Shown piece by piece: positions 34,835 to 47,185 of a DNA stretch of 64,000 nucleotides (its first letter is position 1; every line of letters starts with the position of its first letter). The position numbers were made by a program, and so were the translations under genes. Source of the DNA: Glandiceps talaboti (taxonomy: Eukaryota > Hemichordata > Enteropneusta > Spengelidae). The stretch is taken from assembly GCF_964340395.1 (NCBI RefSeq), contig NC_135558.1, positions 23,579,064 to 23,643,063 of the forward strand, in the 5' to 3' direction. The notes beneath the pieces are model-generated. The model saw nothing but the letters and a program-made list of their open reading frames with translations. It searched no databases and had not been told where the DNA came from.

Positions 34835-34886
34835 TAACAACAACAACAACAATAACAATAACAACAACAACAACAACAACAACAAC
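34835..34886 (+). repeat. (AAC)n microsatellite
   Basis: Runs of aac interrupted by aat over about 50 bases. Confidence 0.95.
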
Positions 34887-35094
34887 GATCAAATTCTCCA
34901 AAATGTAGCTACATCTAGTGTATTATCTATCATTTTGAGGCTGAAATTGTCACATGGTCGTCCACATAAGACGTAATGTAAATATACAAGAAGTATGTAT
35001 TTCAATTTTGTGATTCCTAATCATGAAAAGACCTGAGGTTTATATCCTAATAACATAGAAATGTGTAAGATCAATTAATTAATACCCGCTAAAA

Positions 35095-37858
35095 TTTATC
35101 ATTGATAGTTACCTTGACAATTTTATCATTGATAGCTTTCAACGATAAAATTGTCAAGGTCACTAGCAATGATAAAAGTGTCAAGGTAACTATCAATGAT
35201 GAAATTATCAAGGTAACTATCAATGATGAAATTATCAAGGTAACTATCAATGATAAAATTATCAAGGTCACTATCAATAATGAAATTATCAAGGTAACTA
35301 TCAATGATGAAATTATCAAGGTAACTATCAATAATGAAATTATCAAGGTAACTATCAATAATGAAATTATCAAGGTAACTATCAATGATAAAATTATCAA
35401 GGTAACTATCAATGATGAAATTATCAAGGTAACTATCAATGATAAAATTATCAAGGTAACTATCAATAATGAAATTATCAAGGTAACTATCAATGATGAA
35501 ATTATCAAGGTAACTATCAATAATGAAATTATCAAGGTAACTATCAATAATGAAATTATCAAGGTAACTATCAATGATGAAATTATCAAGGTAACTATCA
35601 ATGATAAAATTATCAAGGTAACTATCAATGATGAAATTATCAAGGTAACTATCAATGATGAAATTATCAAGGTAACTATCAATGATGAAATTATCAAGGT
35701 AACTATCAATAATGAAATTATCAAGGTAACTATCAATAATGAAATTATCAAGGTAACTATCAATGATGAAATAATCAAGGTAACTATCAATGATGAAATT
35801 ATCAAGGTAACTATCAATGATAAAATTATCAAGGTAACTATCAATGATGAAATTATCAAGGTAACTATCAATGATAAAATTATCAAGGTAACTATCAATA
35901 ATGAAATTATCAAGGTAACTATCAATGATGAAATTATCAAGGTAACTATCAATGATAAAATTATCAAGGTAACTATCAATAATGAAATTATCAAGGTAAC
36001 TATCAATGATGAAATTATCAAGGTAACTATCAATGATGAAATTATCAAGGTAACTATCAATGATGAAATTATCAAGGTAACTATCAATGATGAAATTATC
36101 AAGGTAACTATCAATGATAAAATTATCAAGGTAACTATCGATGAAATTATCAAGGTAACTATCAATGATAAAATTATCAAGGTAACTATCAATGATGAAA
36201 TTATCAAGGTAAATATCAATGATAAAATTATCAAGGTAACTACCAATGATAAAATTATCAAGGTAACTATCAATGATGAAATTATCAAGGTAACTATCAA
36301 TGATAAAATTATCAAGGTAATTATCAATGATGAAATTATCAAGGTAACTATCAATGATGAAATTATCAAGGTAACTATCAATGATAAAATTATCAAGGTA
36401 ACTATCAATGATGAAATTATCAAGGTAACTATCAATGATGAAATTATCAAGGTAACTATCAATGATAAAATTATCAAGGTAACTACCAATGATAACATTA
36501 TCAAGGTAACTATCAATGATGAAATTATCAAGGTAACTATCAATGATGAAATTATCAAGGTAACTATCAATGATAAAATTATCAAGGTAACTATCAATGA
36601 TGAAATTATCATGATCACTATCAATGATAAAATTATCATGATCACTATTAATGATGAAATTATCATGATCACTATCAATGATAAAATTATCAAGGTAACT
36701 ATCAATGATAAAATTATCAAGGTAACTATCAATGATGAAATTATCATGATCACTATCAATGATAAAATTGTCAAGGTAACTATCAATGATAAAATTATCA
36801 AGGTAACTATAAATGATAAAATTATCAAGGTAACTATCAATGATAAAATTATCAAGGTAACTATCAATGATGAAATTATCAATGTAACTATCAATGATGA
36901 AATTATCAAGGTAACTATCAATGATAAAATTATCAAGGTAACTATCAATGATGAAATTATCATGATCACTATCAATGATAAAATTATCAAGGTAACTATC
37001 AATGATGAAATTATCATGATCACTATCAATGATAAAATTATCATGATCACTATCAATGATAAAATTATCAAGGTAACTATCAATGATGAAATTATCAAGG
37101 TAACTATCAATGATAAAATTATCAAGGTAACTATCAATGATAAAATTATCAAGGTAACTATCAATGATGAAATTATCAAGGTAACTATCAATGATGAAAT
37201 TATCAAGGTAACTATCAATGATGAAATTATCAAGGTAACTATGAATGATGAAATTATCAAGGTAACTATCAATAATGAAATTATCAAGGTAACTATCAAT
37301 GATGAAATTATCAAGGTAACTATCAATGATGAAATTATCAAGGTAACTATCAATGATGAAATTATCAAGGTAACTATCAATGATGAAATTATCAAGGTAA
37401 CTATCAATGATGAAATTATCAAGGTAACTATCAATGATGAAATTATCAAGGTAACTATGAATGATGAAATTATCAAGGTAACTATCAATGATGAAATTAT
37501 CAAGGTAACTATGAATGATGAAATTATCAAGGTAACTATCAATGATGAAATTATCAAGGTAACTATCAATGATGAAATTATCAAGGTAACTATCAATGAT
37601 GAAATTATCAAGGTAACTATGAATGGTGAAATTATCAAGGTAACTATCAATGATGAAATTATCAAGGTAACTATCAATGATAAAATTATCAAGGTCACTA
37701 GCAATGATAAAATTATCAAGGTAACTATCAATGATGAAATTATCAAGGTAACTATCAATGATGAAATTATCAAGGTAACTATCAATGATGAAATTATCAA
37801 GGTAACTATCAATGATAAAATTATCAAGGTAACTATCAATGATAAAATTGTCATGATT
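35095..37858. repeat. 27-bp minisatellite, about 100 copies, with inverted first units
   Basis: The period is 27 bp with core aaattatcaaggtaactatc followed by aatgatg. Units vary mostly at gatgaa/gataaa/aatgaa. A variant with atgatcac in place of aaggtaac clusters at 36600-37050. One unit at about 36139 is shortened. The first 1.5 units (35095-35137) are in the opposite orientation, making a hairpin with the first forward units around 35138-35143. Because 27 is divisible by three and the unit lacks stops in several phases, open frames of 912-921 residues appear on both strands. They encode only nine-residue repeats such as VTINDEIIK and are not supported as genes. Confidence 0.97.
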
Positions 37859-39190
37859 TAACATAATATTTTGTATGATTACATCAACTGTAAAGTTGTA
37901 TCCGGTAAATTTCCCGTGATGTATATCAGCTACTCGATATTGATGACGAGAGGAGGACAGATGTCGCTATATTGGGAATGTCATATTTTCACAACATGTC
38001 ACACCACATATATGGTGAGGAATGGTATTAATGTTTGTATGTATTTGGTTGAAATGTCAAAACATGAGAGTGTCTGCCGAGGTACTACTTTTTCACGTAT
38101 GTCCATGATGTTTCTATTTGACACATTTGCAAGAAGACGTGTATTAAAATTCCTACATAAAATCTGGTTTCGGGAGACATTAGTGAAAGGCGGGATTACT
38201 TTGTTGGAATCACACATTATATGTTCAACTTTGTATTTTGAGTGTTTAATTTTTGTTTGTCTGTTTTACACCATAACAAAGCATCAACCTCAACATGTTT
38301 AGGTACATGCCTTGTTTTAAAAGAGAAATTGAATATCTGACCTGTGACCCCGACAAGGTATCAACATATTTCAACCAGGTAGATGCATGTTATTTCTTGC
38401 CATATATAAACTCGATTTTCTTTTATTTTAGAGAAGAAGATCAATATAGCGACACCGGTGTACTTTGAATAGACACAACAACTCATATAACATGCTAAAT
38501 CCATAAATAGCGACATTAGTTTTAGATTTACTCGGTTCCCAAGTACGTGCTTGTGAAATTTCAAAGTGATCTTAAATAGCGACTTTTTGACAAATGGACG
38601 AAGATCGGTGGCAATTGACTATTTGACGAACACTCACTTCTCGTATACAGTATGGCTAAACAATTTAACTACCCATGTTAGATTGTTTTTGTGAGAAAGA
38701 GTTATGGAAGGTCGTTGATATCAAAGCATATGTGGAAATACTAAACTGTCGACGGCATAAATGTACGAAAAGTGTACGATTTCTAGCCCAGGAGCACCTC
38801 ACCATATGCTGGTATACTAAACTGTCGACGGCATAAATGTACGAAAAGTGTACGATTTCTAGCCCAGGAGCACCTCACCATATGCTGGTAGAATCAATAG
38901 CATGTGTTAAGTCTCATAACATCCTAGTCAGGTGAATCTCAAGAGACTGATATATTTGCTCTAACATTTTGTGTTCGTTTTAAAGTTTATGTTATGTCTA
39001 GATGTGAAAGAGTCTGAAATCGTCAAGGATAAATCTGCCCTATACTAGATTTAGTAACTTGGAAAGTGAGTATATAATTTATCTCCGTGTTCAGCTTTGT
39101 CAATTTGTGACCTCGGTTGAAATAGATGTACGAAAGTTTCACTATTGCATATGGGTGGTAATCATTGCTGTAGATTCGATGTTTGCATGC
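37859..39190. other. Unique spacer with a perfect 76-bp duplication
   Basis: The longest non-repetitive open frame in the window (37871-38302, +, 143 codons) lies here but shows no recognisable domain and has ordinary AT-rich composition. The phrase tagcgac recurs near 38447, 38508 and 38577. The 76-bp duplication is listed separately. Confidence 0.45.
38738..38889 (+). repeat. Perfect tandem duplication of 76 bp
   Basis: Two identical head-to-tail copies (38738-38813 and 38814-38889), both starting atactaaactgtcgacggca and ending accatatgctggt. Identity appears complete, so the duplication is recent or a very young array seed. Confidence 0.95.
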
Positions 39191-40151
39191 CTTGTATCAA
39201 TCTACACCTAACAATTGTACACAATTTTGACTTGTATCTACGTACACCTAACAATTGTATACAATTTTGACTTGTATCTATGTACACCTAACAATTGTAT
39301 ACAATTTTGACTTGTATCTATGTACACCTAACAATTGTACACAATTTTGACTTGTATCTATGTACACCTAACAATTGTATACAATTTTGACTTGTATCTA
39401 TGTACACCTAACAATTGTATACAATTTTGACTTGTATCTATGTACACCTAACAATTGTACACAATTTTGACTTGTATCTATGTACACCTAACAATTGTAT
39501 ACAATTTTGACTTGTATCTATGTACACCTAACAATTGTACACAATTTTGACTTGTATCTATGTACACCTAACAATTGTATAGAGTTTTGACTTGTATCTA
39601 TGTACACCTAACAATTGTATACAATTTTGACTTGTATCTATGTACACCTAACAATTGTATACAATTTTGACTTGTATCTATGTACACCTAACAATTGTAC
39701 ACAATTTTGACTTGTATCTATGTACACCTAACAATTGTATACAATTTTGACTTGTATCTATGTACACCTAACAATTGTACACAATTTTGACTTGTATCTA
39801 TGTACACCTAACAATTGTATAGAGTTTTGACTTGTATCTATGTACACCTAACAATTGTATAGAGTTTTGACTTGTATCTATGTACACCTAACAATTGTAT
39901 ACAATTTTGACTTGTATCTATGTACACCTAACAATTGTATACAATTTTGACTTGTATCTATGTACACCTAACAATTGTATACAATTTTGACTTGTATCTA
40001 TGTACACCTAACAATTGTATACAATTTTGACTTGTATCTATGTACACCTAACAATTGTATAGAGTTTTGACTTGTATCTATGTACACCTAACAATTGTAC
40101 ACAATTTTGACTTGTATCTATGTACACCTAACAATTGTACACAATTTTGAC
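39191..40151 (+). repeat. 40-bp minisatellite, 24 copies
   Basis: The period is 40 bp with core cttgtatctatgtacaccta followed by acaattgtatacaattttga. Only three unit types occur after acaattg: tacacaa, tatacaa and tatagag. The type order includes a perfect 240-bp six-unit block repeated twice (about 39362-39841). Confidence 0.97.
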
Positions 40152-42182
40152 GATAAATTGAATGAAAATTGTTTCACATGTGGCGCATTCTTGAAAACAA
40201 ACATGTGAAAGAATTGTTTTCCATTCTACACAATTTTCAACTAAAATTGACGGAACAATACTTGTTAGAGATTATTATATGATATCGTTTTTGTCATGTG
40301 GTGGGTTGGTACACATAACTTACAGTTAGTCATACCATATGGCATCTGTCCCTTCATTCAATTATCAATCTGTCTTTCCTTTTTCTGTATAATATTTGTC
40401 AATTTCTTTTGTATTAACCACAGACACAGACCATAGTCAGGTAGTGTAGGTAAAAAGGTTCGGTTAAGACGGGTAGATTGCAGTTTTATGTATACTGATG
40501 TCTATTACAACCATCAGTGATGCATTTAGTCACCTGTCGACTACGCTTGCCATAGCCTGAATGCTAAATCATTCTCTCTTTGACGTCACAAAATGGCGTG
40601 GTCTAGTTGGGACCGGAAATACCCGAAAACTCTCGCAGTAAATCCGACGGAAACTGACTAAAAACAATCATTTTAAGGTGTTGCAGACACTTTTTTAAAA
40701 CCAGAATACGTTTCACGAATATGTCTAGCAAAATAGCAATAGTTAGTGTGAGTATTAAGAATCACCTTTAAACAGCTACTCAGATCATTATAACACATGG
40801 GTTGTATGTACCTGTGGTACATTAAAGATTAAAGATACCAGCCGTCGATTTATTTGGATGATTAACAGGCATCAATTTGGGGTTGTATAAAGAATGTTCC
40901 TAACTTTTCAGTACAATTTCTCCAAATATTATCATTGTAATTGCAACTACCATCAGACATAATGCACTACAGTCCGTGCACGAACCTGGGTGGTGTATGT
41001 TATAATATTATTGTTATTCATTCGGGGAGTGATAACTGCTAATTTTGTACTTCAAAGACATGTTTATATTAGAATTGGTATTCTACAAAATATATTGAAG
41101 TAATGATTGCCATGGTTACTTTGAGCGACTCACCTGTTATTTCTCAGTGGTGCCAGCTTACCAACATAACTTGCACAGTTCACTTGCTCCAAACAATTAC
41201 TCATAGTGCCCTAACGTGGGAAAGAAAGTTGATAAATTTCTTTATTTTTGGTATTATTTAACGAATTATAGTTGATAATTATACAACAGATTACGTTTTT
41301 ATGATTTGTGTTTTGAAATTTTACAGTTTAAGAGGGAATGGCAGTTAGTACCTACGAGTTACGAAACACTCAATTAACCATCGTCATACACCATATTTAA
41401 CCTCACTAAAATTATTTAATTTTTTTGCATTGATAATAAAGTACAAAAAAAAACATAAAAATAAAGCAAAAAGGCTTACTAGTACAATCCCCAAACCGTT
41501 GCCATGGTTAAAGAGAATATTGAGACCGGAATTGAACAGTGCAATGTATTCTGTCAAGTCGATGCTTTTGTGGAGTGGGTATGGGTCATATCACGAACGT
41601 TGTTTATTACGGGAACTTCATTTTAGTTGTATTTTGGTCATGCTTTCCTTGGTAGCAAATGAGACTTGTTCGTCTACCTAGTCAGCGATTATATTACGCT
41701 ATTACTTTGGATGGCCTCTATACATTACACGAAATGCTGAACTTTCACGTATTTCATTTAGACATTCAATACATCTTGTCAAAGGTCTAGATAAGAGATA
41801 ACTATACGTCAATTGACTGTAAATTAACTCAATGAATAATGTAAGTAAATCTCAACTACATGTGTAAACATAAATACGGACGTGTAACTGATCGGTGTGA
41901 ATGAAGTGATAAGTTTAAATGCACATCTACTCTTACTCAATCACAGAATTACCATTCTCTAGCATTACAGTATATTAGCATTACGATTTTATATCAATTG
42001 AATTAATTTTACAATAACGATGACCAAAGTCAATAGTGTGACACCTACAGTAGAAACGTATTTCAGCAGACATTCAAATAATGTCATCCCACATCAATGT
42101 CTTCAAATAAATCAATTGAAATATTAACATAGAAGTGGATGTTGATATAAAACATTATCAATATGCAGGATATTGAGAGTCC
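40152..42182. other. Unique spacer
   Basis: No gene recognised. An imperfect inverted repeat at about 40160-40226 pairs tttcacatgt with acatgtgaaa. A palindromic tgacgtca at 40581 is followed by aaaatggcg. An 83-codon frame at 41430-41681 starts in a lysine-rich A-tract and has no visible domain. Confidence 0.5.
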
Positions 42183-42194
42183 ACGTGCGCGCGC

Positions 42195-42225
<31 letters not shown>

Positions 42226-42297
42226 TCTGTGTGTCTGTGTCTGTGTCTGTGTCTGTGTCTGTGTCTGTGTCTGTGTCTGTGCGTGCGTGCGTGCCTG
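42183..42297 (+). repeat. Alternating purine-pyrimidine tract (GC)n(GT)n(CTGTGT)n(GTGC)n
   Basis: About 26 bases of alternating gc, then gt repeats, then a ctgtgt-type hexanucleotide array, then gtgc repeats. The (GC)n(GT)n part is a classic Z-DNA-forming composition. It lies 30 bases upstream of the 26-bp array. Confidence 0.95.
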
Positions 42298-42328
42298 TTA
42301 ATTGACCGGTGACTGTTTACTTTACATG

Positions 42329-43272
42329 GCCCACAACTGGTAAGCTGTCATGGCCCACCACTGGAAAGCTGTCATGGCCCACCACTGGTTAAACGTGTCA
42401 TGGCCCACCACTGGTCAAAGGTGCCATGGCCAACCACTGGTTAAACGTGTCATGGCCAACCACTGGTTAAACGTGTCATGGCCAACCACTGGTTAAAGGT
42501 GTCATGGCCAACCACTGGTTAAAGGTGTCATGGCCAACCACTGGTTAAACGTGTCATGGCCAACCACTGGTTAAAGGTGTCATGGCCAACCACTGGTTAA
42601 ACGTGTCATGGCCAACCACTGGTTAAAGGTGTCATGGCCAACCACTGGTTAAAGGTGTCATGGCCAGCCACTGGTTAAACGTGTCATGGCCCACCACTGG
42701 TTTAACGTGTCATGGCCAACCACTGGTTAAACGTGTCATGGCCAACCACTGGTTAAACGTGTCATGGCCCACCACTGGTTAAACGTGTCATGGCCAACCA
42801 CTGGTTAAAGGTGTCATGGCCAACCACTGGTTAAACGTGTCATGGCCAACCACTGGTTAAACGTGTCATGGCCAACCACTGGTTAAAGGTGTCATGGCCA
42901 ACCACTGGTTAAACGTGTCATGGCCAACCACTGGTTAAACGTGTCATGGCCAACCACTGGTTAAACGTGTCATGGCCAACCACTGGTTAAACGTGTCATG
43001 GCCAACCACTGGTTAAAGGTGTCATGGCCAACCACTGGTTAAACGTGTCATGGCCAACCACTGGTTAAACGTGTCATGGCCAACCACTGGTTAAAGGTGT
43101 CATGGCCAACCACTGGTTAAACGTGTCATGGCCCACCACTGGTTAGACGTGTCATGGCCAACCACTGGTTAAACGTGTCATGGCCCACCACTGGTCAAAG
43201 GTGCCATGGCCAACCACTGGTTAAACGTGTCATGGCCAACCACTGGTTAAACGTGTCATGGCCCACCACTGG
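42329..43272 (+). repeat. 26-bp minisatellite, about 36 copies
   Basis: The period is 26 bp with core catggccaaccactggttaa followed by acgtgt or aggtgt. Variants have ggcccacc for ggccaacc, and the first copies are shorter and more diverged. Every unit contains the hairpin-like aacca-c-tggtt. The short open frame at 43154 is a by-product. Confidence 0.96.
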
Positions 43273-45463
43273 GAAATTGTTGTCTAGAGATAAGCAAACG
43301 GGCATTTACAACAACTGCAATGGTTGTATAAAAAAAGAGTCATAGTGGATAACGTTCTCAATGTCGAATAACTTCTGGCTGTTAATTTAACCTCAAGTAA
43401 AGCTAAACGTAATATTATAGTCCTATATATACTCTAATATAAGATATATAGTTTTATGAATGGCACGCTAATTGCACTTCTTTACCTGGTTAATCATGTT
43501 GAAATAACGGGCGATGACGATTATTCATTTACATGTAATATTCATGACGATGACTGTACAGCACTTAAGTGGTGAATCACCATCACAAAGGAATTGTTTG
43601 ACTGTTCACATTGTAACAGCTGAATTCTTAATTCATATTTCATTTGCTACACAAATATGATCTTCTAGACATAAGTCATGAACAATCTTATCAGTGTGAC
43701 GTGCAGTACGGAGGAAATGGATTCGGTACACATTAGTTAATTATGTCAGGTTGGATGTCTTATATGGTAACCGTTGTTATTGACAGTCATTGGGCTAGAT
43801 AGTGAGAAATTACTAATGTCTAATCTTTGATACAGTCATTGTATAGCGTGATGGCAATCGACGAAGGATGTACCAATTACAAATACCGCCAATGGCACTG
43901 TAGCACAACTACAGTTGGTTGTTGGTATGGGCGTGGTTTTGTTGCCTGTCATATTTACATACAGTTTTGGAATCTTTATTAATATGCCTACCCTTGCCAG
44001 TTTTAAACTTTGCAATATAAACCAGCATTTAGCTGTTGCTATGGGCGTGGTCATTTTGCTAGGCATATTTGCATGCATTAAAAAAAATATTTATTCACTT
44101 TCCTACCGATCCCTGTTGTTATCTTTGTAATATGCATCATCATTTCACTGTTGCTAAGGGCGTGGCCATGGTTGCTAGGACTAATTGTGTCAAATGTTGT
44201 CAACAATAACTGCAGAATAACACCTCCAGAAACATCTCCACCAAGTTTCAACCCCATTCACCATCCAGTTTCAAGATGTAAGTTTTTGACCCAAATTGAG
44301 ATTTTTAGACCTAAGGGACTGGGCAGTTTCCGAGGTTAACAAGACAGCACCAACATGTAAAAATCAACTTCATAGGGTTGACATATTTTTGAAATAAAGT
44401 TTAATAGCATCTTGACAGTAAGAGGTAGGGGAAGAGCTTGAGACTGGGATATGTCCACCGCATGGGGGGGGGGTCCTAGGGTCCATAGGTTGATATATAT
44501 TCTTAAAAAGTTAAATGCCATCATTATAGTAAAGGTCAGCACATCTGATGGTAGTATCAAAGGGGAGATTTGGAGTCTAAGGCAATTTTTGACTATCTTG
44601 GCAAACATTTCATATCTTTAAAAGACAATATCATCTCAAATCAGCATAGGGTCAAAATAGTTAAGAAAAGTTTAATACCATTATGAAAGTAAAAAGGATG
44701 GTGCATCTGATTGTTGGTTAAATGCATGAGTGATCTCAGGGGGTGAGGGAGTCCTTGGGGTTTTCCTCTGGCAGTCTGGAGTTTTTTGTTTCTATTATGA
44801 AATTTTTAGGTTATTCATAGCCTTTGAGGTAATATTTCCAAGTTTTAAAAAGCTAACGTAAATGTAAGTTTTAAATGAGTTTCACATGTCACATAAAAAT
44901 GGGCCCGTAACATTGGTATTTGGGGCATTAATATTGGATGTATAGTAAAGTCACCGGTATGTTAGAGAACTTTAGGTGGTCATACATAGTCTATAATACT
45001 TAATAGAAACTTGAATCTGATGAGATGTGGTGATTTGTAGTGTCAATAACATGCAGTGTCCAAAATTCATACAAATGGGTCATACAAGTGACAAATTCAT
45101 ACTGATGGGTAGAACAATTTAGATTAACTTCTTTTATAAACTATCTATGAAAATTACCATTACTTCAAGTTCACTTTTGCCCCAAAGTGCAATATAAGTG
45201 AAGCATTGATTGTGAAACAGCCAAGCATTTACATGACATGTTTTGTGACTAGTGTGGTAGCTAGGTAATACATGTATATGTATATTTATAGTTATGGAAT
45301 CAGTGCGACTAAGACCAGTTTTATAATTCAATGTGGTACTAGCTACAAGTAGTGATAATGATAGTCAAGGCAATATTATCAGTAATGTACTGAAGGTGAC
45401 CTGTAATTAATAATAGAGTGATATGACTTGTGCAATGTGTGCACATACCATATAAGCTAACAT
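43273..45463. other. Spacer with two diverged tandem repeats
   Basis: No gene recognised. A diverged repeat of about 116 bp (gttg-ta-gggcgtgg, then ttgct-g-cat) starts at about 43916, 44033 and 44149. A second, weaker repeat lies at about 44399-44730 (gttta/aat-ccat...agtaa, then gcacatctgat). Short open frames here fall on these repeats. Confidence 0.5.
43905..44200 (+). repeat. Diverged tandem repeat, period about 116 bp
   Basis: Three starts share gttg(c/g)ta(t/a)gggcgtgg followed by a gttgc-type box and, in two copies, catatttgcat/catatttacat. Spacing is about 116 bases. Non-coding. Confidence 0.6.
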
Positions 45464-46313
45464 TAACTATAAATCTAGAGATGCTCTATAAATAGAAATA
45501 GTTATAAATCTAGAGATGCTCTATAAATATAAATAGTTATAAATCTAGAGATGCTCTATAAATATAAATAGTTATAAATCTAGAGATGCTCTATAAATAT
45601 AAATAGTTATAAATCTAGAGATGCTCTATAAATATAAATAGTTATAAATCTAGAGAGGCTCTATAAATATAAATAGTTATAAATCTAGAGATGCTCTATA
45701 AATATAAATAGTTATAAATCTAGAGATACTCTATAAATATAAATAGTTATAAATCTAGAGATACTCTATAAATATAAATAGTTATAAATCTAGAGATGCT
45801 CTATAAATATAAATAGTTATAAATCTAGAGATACTCTATAAATATAAATAGTTATAAATCTAGAGATGCTCTATAAATATAAATAGTTATAAATCTAGAG
45901 ATGCTCTATAAATATAAATAGTTATAAATCTAGAGATACTCTATAAATATAAATAGTTATAAATCTAGAGATACTCTATAAATATAAATAGTTATAAATC
46001 TAGAGATGCTCTATAAATATAAATAGTTATAAATCTAGAGATGCTCTATAAATATAAATAGTTATAAATCTAGAGATACTCTATAAATATAAATAGTTAT
46101 AAATCTAGAGATACTCTATAAATATAAATAGTTATAAATCTAGAGATACTCTATAAATATAAATAGTTATAAATCTAGAGATACTCTATAAATATAAATA
46201 GTTATAAATCTAGAGATGCTCTATAAATATAAATAGTTATAAATCTAGATATACTCTATAAATATAAATAGTTATAAATCTAGAGATACTCTATAAATAT
46301 AAATAGTTATAAA
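45464..46313 (+). repeat. 35-bp minisatellite, about 24 copies
   Basis: The period is 35 bp with core agttataaatctagagatgc followed by tctataaatataaat. Variation is almost confined to gatgctct versus gatactct. Each unit contains a TATA-box-like tataaata. Confidence 0.97.
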
Positions 46314-46382
46314 TTGAGGTTTCTGTTGTAGATTGTTTGTCTGGCCAAGCTTAGCTGTTTCTTGTTTAATAGTATAGACATG

Positions 46383-46404
46383 CTGATGACGATGATGATG
46401 ATGA

Positions 46405-46449
<45 letters not shown>

Positions 46450-46466
46450 AGTTGTAGTTGTTGTAG

Positions 46467-46497
<31 letters not shown>

Positions 46498-46500
46498 GGT

Positions 46501-46557
<57 letters not shown>

Positions 46558-46598
46558 GGGTTGTGGTGGTGGTGGTGGTGGTGGTGGTGGTGGTGGTA
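46383..46598 (+). repeat. Compound trinucleotide microsatellite
   Basis: Consecutive runs of gat, gtt (with some gta), gat and then ggt. The minus-strand frame over it encodes long His and Gln runs, which is only the reading of the tract and is not evidence of a gene. Confidence 0.95.
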
Positions 46599-46999
46599 AA
46601 TAAACACCAAGTGGTAAAATTATGTCAATGTTAGCATATGATGTCTATCACACATGGGTAAAATCAATCTACACTATGTTCGATAATTTGTACTCTTGAA
46701 TTCTGAAGTGAAATTATCTGGTGTACGTTGACCCGTTGTTCGATTAAACACGTATTTGCCGTTACCGAGCACGACGAAAATATCACCATGCATACTATAC
46801 TGGGAAGTGGTAAATCTTGTATCCGATCTATATATAGTACACTCTACGGGAAGGCTGTAGGCTAGAGGTCATGCCAATATCTGTTTAAAATTTGAAACAT
46901 ATAAAATAACTTATAGATATCTCTTACAGTAAGCAATAATTGGAATGGATAAAAACTATAATATATTAGTTCTGGTAACTTATCTTTTATTCAGTATTA
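46599..46999. other. Unique spacer
   Basis: AT-rich DNA between two microsatellites; nothing recognised. Confidence 0.5.
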
Positions 47000-47003
47000 A
47001 GCG

Positions 47004-47081
47004 ACATACGTATGTATGTATGTATGTATGTATGTATGTATGTATGTATGTATGCATGCACGCACGCACGCACGCACGTAC

Positions 47082-47112
<31 letters not shown>

Positions 47113-47185
47113 TATGTATGTATGTATGTATGTATGTATGTATGTATGTATGTATGTATGTATGTACGTACAGTACAGTACAGTA
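47004..47185 (+). repeat. Tetranucleotide microsatellite with a palindromic core
   Basis: A (TATG)n run, then (GCAC)n, then (GTGC)n, then (GTAT)n, then (ACAGT)n-like copies. The central 47054-47112 part, gcac repeats meeting gtgc repeats at gtacgcgt, is a near-perfect palindrome. The overlapping open frames are by-products. Confidence 0.95.

Larger units (their letters stand above)
33791..35094. other. AT-rich spacer with an (AAC)n tract
   Basis: No gene recognised. It holds three palindromic gttgc...aac motifs at 34583-34686 (listed separately) and an (AAC)n/(AAT) microsatellite at 34835-34886. The minus-strand 73-codon frame at 34551-34772 has no visible domain. Confidence 0.5.

Noticed and set aside
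35089-37864. Open frames of 912-921 codons on both strands
   Set aside because: They are readings of a 27-bp tandem repeat in several phases and strands; none is more gene-like than the others.
37871-38302. 143-codon plus-strand frame in unique DNA
   Set aside because: No domain, signal or family resemblance could be recognised. In an AT-rich animal genome a single frame of this length can arise by chance, and no splice or promoter context was supported.
46272-46610. Poly-His/poly-Gln protein on the minus strand
   Set aside because: Translation of trinucleotide microsatellites with no surrounding gene structure.
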